Shown here: piece by piece, positions 17,702 through 26,927 of the stretch
Position numbering within the stretch: the stretch's first letter is position 1
Layout of the letters: each line of letters begins with the position of its first letter
Assembly: GCA_938039675.1 (NCBI GenBank)
Contig: CALHUI010000003.1
Location: 248,001 to 312,000, forward strand
Direction of reading: 5' to 3'
Length of the DNA: 64,000 nucleotides
Origin: an uncultured Cytophagales bacterium
GTDB lineage: Bacteria; Bacteroidota; Bacteroidia; Cytophagales; Thermoflexibacteraceae
Program-made: the position numbers and the translations under genes
The notes under the pieces: model-generated
Database searches by the model: none
Told to the model about the DNA's origin: nothing
The model's input: the letters and a program-made list of their open reading frames with translations, nothing else

Positions 17702-20569
17702 ATGAAAAAACAATTTCCGGTCAAATTAACACAAAACAAAATAAAGTTACTACTCAGCAGTGTGCTGATGTTGGCTTTTGTGTCTAATGTATCGGCGCAG
17801 GGCAGGCAGCCGCGCAATGCCGCCCGACAGCAGACTGTCAGCAAAAAACCACTCCACCACGGCGTTTATGATAGTTGGAAAGAAATTGCCGAAACACAAA
17901 TAGCCAATAACGGGCAATTTGCGGTTTTTGCCATCAATCCGCAAGAAGGCGACGGGAAACTGCTCGTCAAAAACTTGACCAACAATCAGGAAGACTCTGT
18001 GCCGCGGGCTTCGGGTTCGCGTATCAGTTTTGATGGAACACATGTGGTTTTTCGCATCAAACCGCCGTTTGAGCTGATGAAAAATCTGCGCCGACAAAAG
18101 AAAAAGCGCGAAGAAATGCCGCGCGATACGCTGGGCATCTACGATGTGGCAAGCCGCCGCACCGTTCGCAGGGCTGAAATGCAATCGTTTAAAATGCCTG
18201 AAAAAGCGGGCGGATGGTTGGCCTATCAGTTAGAGCCTGCACTGCCTATCAAACCTGCTGCCAATAACGCCAAAGCCGATACAGCCCAAGCGGCAAAACC
18301 TGCCAAAGCTCCCAAAAAAGAGAGTGCCGACAACGGCTCCAAATTGGTGCTTCGTAACCTGAAAACGGGCAAAGAAACCGTTTTCCCTTTTGTTACGGAC
18401 TATAATTTTGCCGTGTATGGTCAGGCGCTGACCTTCGCTACCACAGGCGACGACAGCACACTGCTGCCCGGCGTGTATCGCTACGACTTGGTCAAAGAGC
18501 AATTGCAGCGCATTGCATCGGGAAAGGGTGAATACAAAGGGCTTTCCATCAGCGAAGACGGCGCGGGTATCGGCTTTATGGCCAACCGCGACACAGCCAA
18601 AAATGCGAAATACAGCTATGCAATTTGCGTTTGGCAAAACGGACAGGACACGGCGCGGGTAGTTGCCGCACAGGGTGCGGATTTTATGCCCAAAGACTGG
18701 ATTATCAACGAAAATGCCAGACTCCGCTTTTCTAAAAACGGCAGACGCTTCTTCTTCGGCACATCGCCCAAGCCTTTGGAAGCCGACACGACGTTACTGC
18801 CCGAAGAGGTAGTACAGGTGGATATTTGGAACTGGCAGGACGGCTACATTCAGCCGCAGCAAAAGGTGCGCTTAGAGCAGGATAAAAAGCGCAGCCACAT
18901 GGCCGTTTATCATTTGCCCGAGAACAAATTGGTACAACTTGGTGATGCCAACTTTCCTACTATCAACGTAGGCGATGAGGGTAACTCCGTATGGGCAATA
19001 GCCGAAAATAATCAGCCCTACATTACCGAAGTGAGCTGGAACTGGAACGCCAACACCGATATTTACCTCATCAATGTTACCGACGGCAGCCGTAAACTCC
19101 TTGCCAAAGGTGTGAAAGCTAACCCTGCCCTTTCGCCGCAGGCTACCTATGCATATTGGTTCAATGCCACCGATACGGCACTCTACGCCTACCATATCGG
19201 CAGTGATAAACTCTTCAAACTTTCCAATGACAAGCGTTGGGTAGATGAAGAAAATGATTTACCCGATTATCCGCGCCCTTATGGTGTGGCAGGTTGGACA
19301 GAAAACGACCGCGAAATATGGGTAAATGACCGCTACGACATCTGGGCGATTAATCCGCAAAATGGCCAGATGCGTAACCTAACCAAAGACGGCAGAACCA
19401 AGCGATTGACCTATCGCTATGTGCGCTTAGACAACGAAGAACGCTTCATTGACAGCACAAAACCTGCATTGCTGCGCACTTTCAGCGAACCATCAAAACA
19501 AAACGGCTTTGCCCGCATGGAGTTCGGCTGGCAGCCTGTGGTACTGCTAAGCTCCGAACACACATTTGGCAACATAGTAAAAGCCAAAAACGCCGATAAA
19601 CTGCTGGTTACTCGCGGCAACTTCAACGAATTTACCGATTTGTACGTAACCGATTTGAATTTTGCCAATTTGCGCCGCATCAGCAATGCCAACCCGCAGC
19701 AGGCAGCCTATTTGTGGGGAACAGTAGAGTTGGTAAAATGGATTTCCAACGACGGCATTCCATTGGAAGGGCTGCTCTACAAGCCCGAAAACTTTGATGC
19801 AACAAAGAAGTATCCGATGATTGTTTATTACTACGAGCGCAATTCGGAAAACCTCTATCAGCACCATGCGCCTTCTCCGGGACGTTCTATTATCAATTTC
19901 AGCTATTACACAAGCAACGGTTATGTGGTTTTTGTACCCGATATTGTCTATAAAATCGGCTATCCGGGCGAAAGTGCATACAACTGTATCATGCCGGGCG
20001 TAATGAAGATACTTGCCAAAGGTTTCATAGACCCGCAGCGCATCGGTTTGCAGGGGCACAGTTGGGGCGGCTACCAAACGGCTTATATGATTACGCGCAC
20101 CAACCTGTTCCGTGCGGCAGAAGCGGGCGCACCTGTGGTAAATATGACCAGCGCTTACGGCGGCATCCGTTGGGAAAGCGGCCTGAGCCGTATTCACCAG
20201 TACGAGCATACGCAAAGCCGTATTGGTGGCACTTTATGGGAAAAACCGCTCCACTTCCTCGAGAACTCTCCGCTGTTCTATGCGCCCAAAGTGAATACTC
20301 CCATACTGATGATGCACAACGACGACGACGGTGCAGTACCTTGGTATCAGGGCATTGAGTTCTTCATGGCATTGAAGCGCCTGCAAAAGCCCGTATGGAT
20401 GCTTAACTACAACGGTGAAAAACACGGCCTTACCCAACGCAAAAACCGCAAAGATTTCACCATCCGCATGTCGCAATTCTTTGACCACTACCTGAAAGGT
20501 GCTCCCATGCCTGTATGGATGGAAAAAGGCGTGCCCATGACGGAAAAGAGCATTAATTTGGGCTATTAG
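17702..20569 (+). CDS. S9 (prolyl-oligopeptidase family) serine peptidase
   Basis: 955 residues with a signal peptide ending NVSAQG. A long N-terminal beta-propeller-like region (about 40-650) precedes the alpha/beta-hydrolase domain. The nucleophile is S787 in GHSWGGYQ, the acid is among D874-D876 (HNDDDGAVPW) and the base is H908 (GEKHG). This is the large periplasmic S9 type common in Bacteroidota that trims peptides from scavenged protein. ATG 17702 is preferred over TTG 17696, two codons upstream. A bidirectional hairpin follows the stop. Confidence 0.92.
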   Translation: MKKQFPVKLTQNKIKLLLSSVLMLAFVSNVSAQGRQPRNAARQQTVSKKPLHHGVYDSWKEIAETQIANNGQFAVFAINPQEGDGKLLVKNLTNNQEDSVPRASGSRISFDGTHVVFRIKPPFELMKNLRRQKKKREEMPRDTLGIYDVASRRTVRRAEMQSFKMPEKAGGWLAYQLEPALPIKPAANNAKADTAQAAKPAKAPKKESADNGSKLVLRNLKTGKETVFPFVTDYNFAVYGQALTFATTGDDSTLLPGVYRYDLVKEQLQRIASGKGEYKGLSISEDGAGIGFMANRDTAKNAKYSYAICVWQNGQDTARVVAAQGADFMPKDWIINENARLRFSKNGRRFFFGTSPKPLEADTTLLPEEVVQVDIWNWQDGYIQPQQKVRLEQDKKRSHMAVYHLPENKLVQLGDANFPTINVGDEGNSVWAIAENNQPYITEVSWNWNANTDIYLINVTDGSRKLLAKGVKANPALSPQATYAYWFNATDTALYAYHIGSDKLFKLSNDKRWVDEENDLPDYPRPYGVAGWTENDREIWVNDRYDIWAINPQNGQMRNLTKDGRTKRLTYRYVRLDNEERFIDSTKPALLRTFSEPSKQNGFARMEFGWQPVVLLSSEHTFGNIVKAKNADKLLVTRGNFNEFTDLYVTDLNFANLRRISNANPQQAAYLWGTVELVKWISNDGIPLEGLLYKPENFDATKKYPMIVYYYERNSENLYQHHAPSPGRSIINFSYYTSNGYVVFVPDIVYKIGYPGESAYNCIMPGVMKILAKGFIDPQRIGLQGHSWGGYQTAYMITRTNLFRAAEAGAPVVNMTSAYGGIRWESGLSRIHQYEHTQSRIGGTLWEKPLHFLENSPLFYAPKVNTPILMMHNDDDGAVPWYQGIEFFMALKRLQKPVWMLNYNGEKHGLTQRKNRKDFTIRMSQFFDHYLKGAPMPVWMEKGVPMTEKSINLGY

Positions 20570-20607
20570 GCATGAAGCCTCCGATTGACAGCCTGAAAAT
20601 CAATTAT

Positions 20608-20645
20608 AAAAAATCCCGATGGTTTTTAAAGCTGTCGGGATTTTT
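20608..20645. terminator. Bidirectional hairpin terminator after the S9 peptidase gene
   Basis: AAAAATCCCGAT and the GTCGGGATTTTT arm form a strong stem with a T-run on the plus side and an A-run on the other, so it can act in both directions. It lies between convergent genes. Confidence 0.75.
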
Positions 20646-20781
20646 TTGCATTCGGGCAAATTTAAATGTGCTACATAAAAGCGCAAGTGTTTTGTGAAAA
20701 ATGCCTTTTATATGCAGATTCTTCTCAGCCTGCCATCCCGATTCTGTATTCCGAACCGCTCCTGTTCACCTGCTTACAAAT

Positions 20782-20813
20782 AAAAAAACCCGTTGGCCGG
20801 AGTTGGCAACGGG
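20782..20813 (-). terminator. Rho-independent terminator of pyrH-frr
   Basis: Read on the minus strand, CCCGTTG pairs with CAACGGG (20813-20807 with 20795-20789), followed by seven T. It begins 10 bases after the frr stop. Confidence 0.8.
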
Positions 20814-20822
20814 CAGGTTTAT

Positions 20823-21383
20823 TTAAACAGTCATGATATCTTTTTCTTTCAGCTCCAACAGGTCGTCAATTTGTTTGATGAACTTGTCGGTGAGGTTTTG
20901 TACTTTGGTTTCCGCTTTTTTCACATCGTCCTCGGGTACTCCCTCTTTTATCAGCTTGCGGAGGCTTTCGTTGGTGTCCTTACGGATATTGCGGATGCTG
21001 ATTTTGCCGTTTTCGGCTTCGTTTTTGGCTTGTTTTACCAATGCACGGCGGCGTTCTTCGCTCAACGGCGGGAGTACGATGCGTACCACTTCACCGTCAT
21101 TGGTAGGGTTTACGCCCAAGTCGCTGTTTTTAATGGCTTTTTCAATTTCAAACAACATGGACTTTTCCCATGGCTTAATCACGATGGTGCGTGCATCTGT
21201 GGTGTTGATGTTCGCCACCTGTCCGATAGGAGAATTAGAGCCATAGTAGTTCACATAGAGGCCATCCAGCATAGAAGGGGTCGCCTTGCCTGCACGGATT
21301 TTAGTGAACTCCTGTTGCGTATGTTTGACTGCCTTTTCCATTGATTCGGCAGCCTCATCCAGATACATATTAATCTCTTCCAT
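20823..21383 (-). CDS. frr: Ribosome recycling factor
   Basis: 186 residues. The typical RRF sequence is present: MEKAVKHTQQEFTKIRAGKATPSMLDG, PWEKSMLFEIEKAIKNSDLG, IVLPPLSEERRRALVKQAKNEAE and a C-terminal coiled-coil arm. RRF splits post-termination ribosomes together with EF-G (fusA at the left edge). It follows pyrH by 31 bases on the same strand, the usual pyrH-frr pair, and ends at a terminator. Confidence 0.98.
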   Translation of the reverse strand: MEEINMYLDEAAESMEKAVKHTQQEFTKIRAGKATPSMLDGLYVNYYGSNSPIGQVANINTTDARTIVIKPWEKSMLFEIEKAIKNSDLGVNPTNDGEVVRIVLPPLSEERRRALVKQAKNEAENGKISIRNIRKDTNESLRKLIKEGVPEDDVKKAETKVQNLTDKFIKQIDDLLELKEKDIMTV

Positions 21384-21414
21384 GATATTGAGATAGATTT
21401 AGAATGATGACAAA

Positions 21415-22119
21415 CTAAGAAATGAGTGTTCCGACTTCTGCGCCCTGCACTAACCGGAGCAGATTACCGGGCATATTCATGTCAAATACAATAATGGGCA
21501 GGTTGTTCTCTTTGCAAAGCGTGAAGGCAGTCATATCCATCACATTCAGCCCCTTGGCATATACTTCGTCAAAAGAGATGTTGTTGTAGCGCTGTGCATC
21601 AGGGTTTTTTTCGGGGTCGGCTGTGTACACACCATCTACGCGCGTGCCTTTGAGTACCACATCAGCCTCAATTTCAATGGCACGGAGGCTGGCTGCCGAG
21701 TCGGTAGTAAAGAAAGGGTTGCCTGTTCCGGCACCGAAAATCACTACACGACCTTTTTCTAAGTGGCGCACGGCACGGCGGCGAATGTACGGTTCACAGA
21801 GTTGCTGCATCTGAATGGCAGACATCAGGCGAGTCTGTACGCCGATTTTCTCTAATGCGCTTTGCAGTGCCATGCTGTTAATCAGTGTTGCCAGCATACC
21901 CATATGGTCGCCCTGTACGCGGTCTATTCCCGATTTTTCAGCCTGAATACCTCTGTAGATATTTCCTCCCCCGATAACAATGGCAACCTGAATGCCTGCA
22001 TCTACTACTTTTTTTATTTCTTGCGTGTACTGCCCGAGTCGTTCGGAATCAATGCCGAACTTCTGTTCGCCCATCAGGGCTTCTCCGCTCAATTTGAGGA
22101 GGATACGCTTGTATTTCAT
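21415..22119 (-). CDS. pyrH: UMP kinase
   Basis: 234 residues of the amino-acid-kinase fold: [53 protein letters not shown] and [21 protein letters not shown]. It phosphorylates UMP to UDP for nucleic-acid and cell-wall precursor synthesis. The frame is open to 22173, but the extra 18 residues do not fit the family, whereas the ATG at 22119 gives the canonical start. Operon with frr. Confidence 0.97.
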   Translation of the reverse strand: MKYKRILLKLSGEALMGEQKFGIDSERLGQYTQEIKKVVDAGIQVAIVIGGGNIYRGIQAEKSGIDRVQGDHMGMLATLINSMALQSALEKIGVQTRLMSAIQMQQLCEPYIRRRAVRHLEKGRVVIFGAGTGNPFFTTDSAASLRAIEIEADVVLKGTRVDGVYTADPEKNPDAQRYNNISFDEVYAKGLNVMDMTAFTLCKENNLPIIVFDMNMPGNLLRLVQGAEVGTLIS

Positions 22120-22234
22120 GCTAAAAGTGGTGTAAGGCGCGGCAAATATAAACAGAATTTTACCTGCTTGCATATTTCCGCTGCAAACAGTTTACAAACC
22201 GTCCGTAGTTGCGTAGTATAGGCGTTTGTTGCCG

Positions 22235-23875
22235 CTATTGTTTCTCGTCTGGTGAGGGTGGAGTAATGACAGCGCGGGTAATGTAGAAAACCCGTTTGCG
22301 CCCCAAAGGACTTTCAAGCGAATTTTGTTTCATATCCTGCTTGCCAAACAGAATAAGGTGGTTGCCATACCACCATGCGGCCTGTTCGTTTTCGCGGTCG
22401 CCTATAAGGTTTTTCTCTTCTGCCTTAATAGGTACTTGGGTGGTGAGCAGCGTATCTACGGGCAGACTTTTGTAGGTTCGCTTGTAATACAATTTATCTT
22501 TGTTGTAATGAATCATTTGCAGGCGGTCGTTGTCAAAGTTGATTTTAACCAACTCCTCAGGCAGGCGCGTTTCCGTGTCTTTATACTCAAAGCTGTTGTC
22601 CCACAGCAGTTTACCCGATTTGTCAAAGGCGCAGATAATGGCGTGCTTGTAGCGATACGATGAAGGTGTGCGGTTGCCTTCGCGCGGGCGCACCAAGTTT
22701 CGGTCAAGCCAGAACAGATTGTTATAGCTGTAAAATACCGGGTTCATGGTGTTTACTACGTAAGAATTGAACAATTGCGGCGAATGAAAACTGTTGAACT
22801 GCGATATACTGTTTTCCATAAACACCGGAATATAGGACTCGGCGACAAAAAAAATGCGGTCTTGTGTAACGAGGAGGTTGCGGGCAAAAAAGTGATAATC
22901 TAATTTCGGAATTTTGCCTTCTTCCCGTTTGTCTTTCATGCGCATAATGGTGCGTTCGCGGCGGCGTGGCGGCATGTAATTGAAAAAATTTTTCAAAAAG
23001 CCGAAGTCATAAAACTTGATGTCCTGTTGTTCGTTTTTATCAAATGTTGCTACGTAAACCCCTTGTGATTTTTCTTTTCCCGTTAGCGAATACAAACCCA
23101 GCAACAATTGCTTTTCCCGGCTGATAAAGTACGGACGGAAATTGACAATATTGTACTCGTCTTCGATAGGAACAATGCGCTTGTGCAGCAACTGCCCTTC
23201 ACCGTTGTAGATGTAGTAATAAAAACTGGCTTTTCGGCGTACACTGCTCGACACAATTACACTAATGGCATTTGTTTCAGGGCTGACATCCATGCGGGAA
23301 ATCTGACCTTTCAGCTGGCTCAGCGAAGGCAGAATTTTGGGTTTGCCGCGCAAATAGTCGTAGTGAATCACTGCCGGGTCGCCATTGACTTGCCCGCCCA
23401 TCAGAATCACGTCGTTCATCACGGCAAACTGGCTGACCTGCATATCTACGATTTTGTCGTAGCGAATCATGGAAAGTTGCCCGCTGACCGTATTCAGTCG
23501 CAAAATATCGTATTTGAAATCTGCTTTGGGAATCAAAAAAAACAAATTTTTACCCTGCCATGCGTAAATATTCATGTTAGAACTTGCATCCAACACATAG
23601 CGTTGTGCCCACTGCAAATTGAGTGCGGTATCGTACTTGGCGATGGTCATTTCCTTGCGCAGGTTGCGTAATATTTCCTCTCCTTCAATAAATACAAGTA
23701 AGCCATCTACACCAAGTGGCATCACGCGATGGTCAGCTATTCGGCGATTAGTCAGTTCAAATTCTATGCGTTTTTCTACCGTTACAAGGGTTGAATCCAA
23801 CTTTTCGGGTATAGCCTGCGAAAAGGCAGTCAGCGGTAACAGCCATCCGAGCACAATAATCAGGTAGCGATGCAT
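22235..23875 (-). CDS. Secreted protein of unknown function
   Basis: 546 residues with a signal peptide ending LTAFSQ. The rest is beta-rich, with repeated short blocks of the type YDTALNLQWAQRYVL, LIPKADFKYDILRLNTVSGQL and FDKSGKLLWDNSFEYKD, resembling blades of a propeller that compares running values; I infer the fold only. A basic patch (PPRRRERTIMRMKDKRE) lies near residue 305. I do not recognise a named family. Upstream of pyrH on the same strand but separated by 115 bases. Confidence 0.75.
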   Translation of the reverse strand: MHRYLIIVLGWLLPLTAFSQAIPEKLDSTLVTVEKRIEFELTNRRIADHRVMPLGVDGLLVFIEGEEILRNLRKEMTIAKYDTALNLQWAQRYVLDASSNMNIYAWQGKNLFFLIPKADFKYDILRLNTVSGQLSMIRYDKIVDMQVSQFAVMNDVILMGGQVNGDPAVIHYDYLRGKPKILPSLSQLKGQISRMDVSPETNAISVIVSSSVRRKASFYYYIYNGEGQLLHKRIVPIEDEYNIVNFRPYFISREKQLLLGLYSLTGKEKSQGVYVATFDKNEQQDIKFYDFGFLKNFFNYMPPRRRERTIMRMKDKREEGKIPKLDYHFFARNLLVTQDRIFFVAESYIPVFMENSISQFNSFHSPQLFNSYVVNTMNPVFYSYNNLFWLDRNLVRPREGNRTPSSYRYKHAIICAFDKSGKLLWDNSFEYKDTETRLPEELVKINFDNDRLQMIHYNKDKLYYKRTYKSLPVDTLLTTQVPIKAEEKNLIGDRENEQAAWWYGNHLILFGKQDMKQNSLESPLGRKRVFYITRAVITPPSPDEKQ

Positions 23876-23897
23876 GTTTTTGGCTTGTACATACTAT

Positions 23898-23940
23898 CGC
23901 TTTAAACCGACGAGTCTTTGAGCCCCATCGGTTTAAAGCG
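23898..23940. repeat. Perfect 13-bp inverted repeat
   Basis: CGCTTTAAACCGA (23898-23910) and TCGGTTTAAAGCG (23928-23940) are exact reverse complements around a 17-base spacer. It lies between two minus-strand genes, after the CoA-transferase stop. No T-run follows on the minus strand, so a simple terminator is uncertain. Confidence 0.6.
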
Positions 23941-23978
23941 GTTTTGTTGTAAATATACTGATAAATACAGCCAAATGT

Positions 23979-25253
23979 TTACGGCATTTTGAGCCATTGG
24001 TAGGCTTCCCGTTCTAATTGTTCCTGATGCTTGGGGTGTGCAATACGAATAAGTTCAACGGCGCGCCGGCGACGGCTTTTGCCGAATAGGTTGGCAACCC
24101 CGTTTTCCGTAACTACGTAGTGCACATGCGCCCGCGTGGTAGTAACCGAAGCACCGGGTTTGAGGTAGGTAACTATCTTGCTTTCACCTCTGGCAGTGAT
24201 AGAAGGCATGGCGATAATCGGTTTGCCGCCTTCGGAAAGGGCAGCCCCGCGGATGAAGTCCATTTGTCCGCCTACGCCCGAAAACTGCTGATTACCAATA
24301 GAATCTGCACAAACCTGACCTGTCAAATCAATTTCAATTGCGCTGTTAATTGCTGTTACTTTGGGATTGCGGGCAATTACAAAAGTATTGTTCGTAAAAC
24401 TTGCATCGCGCATCTGAATCATAGGGTTGTCATGCATAAAATCGTAGAGGCGGCGGCTGCCTACTGCAAACGAAGATACGATTTTTTCGCGCATACTGTT
24501 TTTCAGCCTGCCCGTAACTACGCCGCGAAATACCAAATCCATTAGCCCGTCGGAAAACATTTCGGTATGAATGCCTAAGTCCTTGTGGTGAATCAGTTCT
24601 GCCAGCACCGCATCGGGGATGCTGCCGATGCCCATTTGCAGCGTAGCACCGTCTTCCACCAATTCGGCAACCAATTTGCCGATTTTGCGGTCTGTATCGG
24701 ACAACTGGCGTGGCTTGGGTTCATAAATCGGTAAATGGCTTTCTATTGCGGCATGGATGCGGCTCACGTGCAGCGAACTTTCGCCGTGCGTACGCGGCAC
24801 GTTCGGGTTCACCTCCGCGATGATATATTTGGCCGTTTGAACGGCAGCCAAACTTACATCTACCGAAACGCCGAGGCTGCAATAGCCGTGTCGGTCGGGT
24901 GGTGAAACTTGTATTAGTGCGACATCTATCGGCCATATTTTGTTGCGAAAAAGCGTCGGCACATCGCTCAGGAACACGGGGATGTAGTCTGCCGTGCCGT
25001 CATTGACTGCCTGCCGCATATTGCTGCCCGTAAAACAGGCGAAGGTCTGAAAACTGCCGCGCATTTCGCGTTTGGCGTAGTCGGCATTGCCTTCGGTATG
25101 GATGTGAATCACTTTGACGTTTTGCAGGCGCGGCGCTTCGGCTACCATCGCAGCAACGAGCGTTTGCGGGGTCATAGCGGCACTGTGTACAAACACACAA
25201 TGATTGGCCTGAATGCATGAAACAGCTTCCTGTGGTGAGGTAAAATGAAGCAT
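23979..25253 (-). CDS. Acetyl-CoA hydrolase/transferase family protein (4-hydroxybutyrate CoA-transferase-like)
   Basis: 424 residues of the CoA-transferase family I fold. Landmarks are VHSAAMTPQTLVAAM at the N-terminus, LQMGIGSIPDAVL, HTEMFSDGLMDL, the catalytic-Glu segment NSAIEIDLTGQVCAD, GVGGQMDFIRGA and VTENGVANLFGKS. Relatives move CoA between acetate, butyrate, 4-hydroxybutyrate or succinate; substrate cannot be decided here. It stands alone on the minus strand. Confidence 0.9.
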   Translation of the reverse strand: MLHFTSPQEAVSCIQANHCVFVHSAAMTPQTLVAAMVAEAPRLQNVKVIHIHTEGNADYAKREMRGSFQTFACFTGSNMRQAVNDGTADYIPVFLSDVPTLFRNKIWPIDVALIQVSPPDRHGYCSLGVSVDVSLAAVQTAKYIIAEVNPNVPRTHGESSLHVSRIHAAIESHLPIYEPKPRQLSDTDRKIGKLVAELVEDGATLQMGIGSIPDAVLAELIHHKDLGIHTEMFSDGLMDLVFRGVVTGRLKNSMREKIVSSFAVGSRRLYDFMHDNPMIQMRDASFTNNTFVIARNPKVTAINSAIEIDLTGQVCADSIGNQQFSGVGGQMDFIRGAALSEGGKPIIAMPSITARGESKIVTYLKPGASVTTTRAHVHYVVTENGVANLFGKSRRRRAVELIRIAHPKHQEQLEREAYQWLKMP

Positions 25254-25388
25254 TTTTTTGGTTAGCGTTTTGGCAAATATAAATATAAAAGTCAGTCATA
25301 AAATCTTGACTATTGTTTGTGCGTTTCCTTTGTCCTTTTTGTAACTTACAATAAGTAAGCACTTTAAAACGCATTTCAAATTTTCTAT

Positions 25389-25482
25389 CGCAAAGTACGG
25401 TAAGTTTTACGCCAAGTACGCTAAGTGTTTTTTTAATATCTTCTCTGTGTAATTTGCAATGACACCTCTGCGAACTCTGCGG
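25389..25482. repeat. Cluster of short degenerate repeats (CTTnGCG and CTCTGCG units)
   Basis: Read on the minus strand, four units CTTAGCG, CTTGGCG, CTTACCG and CTTTGCG follow each other at about 9-12 base intervals (25427-25389). Before them stands CGCAGAG-TT-CGCAGAG (25481-25466). Such low-complexity intergenic tracts occur in many bacterial genomes, but I know of no assigned function. Confidence 0.55.
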
Positions 25483-25522
25483 TAAAAAAGAACCGATAAA
25501 TTTGACCAAGTACTTAATAATA

Positions 25523-25563
25523 AACAGAACGTCATCCTGAATAACTCGGGATGACGTTCTGTT
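25523..25563 (-). terminator. Hairpin downstream of the lipoprotein gene
   Basis: AACAGAACGTCATCC pairs exactly with GGATGACGTTCTGTT (15 bp), about 30 bases past the stop of the minus-strand lipoprotein gene. The stem is much longer than usual and could also be a mobile-type palindrome. Confidence 0.6.
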
Positions 25564-25594
25564 CTTAGAAATTTGGCAACTGCCTTCTTAGTTA

Positions 25595-26098
25595 TCAGTA
25601 TGCCAGCGGCGTTGCCACGCGTCGGGTGTAAATCCACTCGTTTTTGCTTGGGTGGTCGTCGTCGGGGTCTAACAAGTGCATTTCGGTTGATGAAAGCACC
25701 ATGACGTACCATTCGTCGTCTAATTCTTCTACGCCTTCGGGTAAAAACCTGTTGTTGTGGCTCTTGGTGCGCAATATCAACTGCTTAGATGAAGTGCTAA
25801 ACCGCCAATAACCTTCAAACATTTGTCCTTCATGTCTGACAACCATTCGTCCGCCGGGCATGAGCCGGAAGCGCATACCTTCCATCTCATAGGTCTTGTC
25901 TTTGCCGTCATCAATGAATTTGTACACTTCCCAAGTGAAGTTAAGTTGCTCTGTTGTCGGTTGGAGGGCTTGCGCACGGGCTTCGGCTTCGGTGAGACTT
26001 TTGTCGTTTTTCAAGTCATCAAATGCATCTGAAACCAAATTGCAGGAGGTTAAAACTAAGCTCAGGCATAAAGCCGCGAATAATTGAACAGTTTTCAT
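25595..26098 (-). CDS. Lipocalin-like lipoprotein of unknown function
   Basis: 167 residues with a lipoprotein signal (SLVLTSC, Cys19). After a charged helix (DAFDDLKNDKSLTEAEARAQAL) the body has the strand pattern of small lipocalin-like domains: GMRFRLMPGGRMVVRHEGQMFEGYWRFSTSSKQLILRT, EWYVMVLSSTEMHLL. Ligand unknown. It ends before a strong hairpin and lies 44 bases downstream of the remnant end of the outer-membrane protein gene on the same strand. Confidence 0.75.
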   Translation of the reverse strand: MKTVQLFAALCLSLVLTSCNLVSDAFDDLKNDKSLTEAEARAQALQPTTEQLNFTWEVYKFIDDGKDKTYEMEGMRFRLMPGGRMVVRHEGQMFEGYWRFSTSSKQLILRTKSHNNRFLPEGVEELDDEWYVMVLSSTEMHLLDPDDDHPSKNEWIYTRRVATPLAY

Positions 26099-26222
26099 CG
26101 TAAAAATTTTAAGGTTGAATAATGAATTTTTTGAAAAGATTTTATCTGAAAAGTCCGATTTTGAGTCCTAAGAGTCCTTGTACACCTGATATTTGTTGAT
26201 GGGTCAGGTTGCGGTAGATCAT

Positions 26223-26750
26223 TTACCCGATATGTCGGTAGGTTACACCGGCATTGAGCCGTACATAGGGCAACAAATTGACTTCCAACAATGCACCCGG
26301 CTCTATTCTCAAAAAGTTGGCTTCACCGAAGTTGACAGTTCCTTGCGGCGAATCCATTTCCACTTCGCCTGCGCCAATCATGAGCGGGAAGGTCAGATGC
26401 ACGAGCTTATCCGACCAAAGCGTGTACTCTGCCAGCAAACCGCCGGAGCGATAGTCCATATAAATACCGGGCACGGTTTCACTTTTGGGTACAAACTCAT
26501 TGAGCGAAGTGCTGTAGTAGCCGCCAATGGTCAATTTTTTAGCCAATACAATGCCGCCACGCAAATTGAGTATGGCTATACCTGCGTCATCTATTGTCGT
26601 ATAGCCCATAGAAGGTGCTATCATAAAACCGATTTTTCCGAATGTGGCATTGCCAAACAATGTGTTAGCGGTTGTTGCTTCGGTTTGTGCTTTTGCGATT
26701 TGGCAAACAAATAAGAAAAGAAACAATACAATAGAAATGCACTGATTCAT
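26223..26750 (-). CDS. Small outer-membrane beta-barrel protein, apparently cut short by an in-frame stop
   Basis: From ATG 26750 the protein is 175 residues: a signal peptide ending IAKAQ, then alternating beta strands (GKIGFMIAPSMGYTTIDDAG, LAKKLTIGGYYSTSLNE, LLAEYTLWSDKLVHLTFPLMIG, YVRLNAGVTYRHIG). It stops at TAA (26225-26223). The same frame then continues for 26 more codons (26222-26142) as MIYRNLTHQQISGVQGLLGL and KIGLFR, which has the look of the two missing last strands of such a barrel. A nonsense mutation or base-call error is the simplest reading. The frame extends upstream to a GTG at 26774, but the ATG gives a proper signal peptide. Confidence 0.75.
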   Translation of the reverse strand: MNQCISIVLFLFLFVCQIAKAQTEATTANTLFGNATFGKIGFMIAPSMGYTTIDDAGIAILNLRGGIVLAKKLTIGGYYSTSLNEFVPKSETVPGIYMDYRSGGLLAEYTLWSDKLVHLTFPLMIGAGEVEMDSPQGTVNFGEANFLRIEPGALLEVNLLPYVRLNAGVTYRHIG

Positions 26751-26927
26751 GCTGTTTTTTTTAATGTTTTGCACACATCACGCCGCGCAGATGCAAAGGG
26801 TTGCCTTGCTCAAAAATTTTTTTTCATACCCCAAAAAAACAAATAACGGCATACTTGTCTGCCGATAAAAATATGTAAGCGGAGGCAACCGTTAGTAAGG
26901 TTACGGACGTGATGTAAACGATAACAT

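Larger units (their letters stand above)
25254..25594. other. 341-base intergenic region with short degenerate repeats
   Basis: No gene on either strand. It holds a cluster of degenerate CTTnGCG-type units at 25389-25427, a CTCTGCG-AA-CTCTGCG pair at 25466-25481 and a strong hairpin at 25523-25563. The remainder is AT-rich, with the promoter region of the CoA-transferase gene probably near 25260-25330. Confidence 0.5.
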
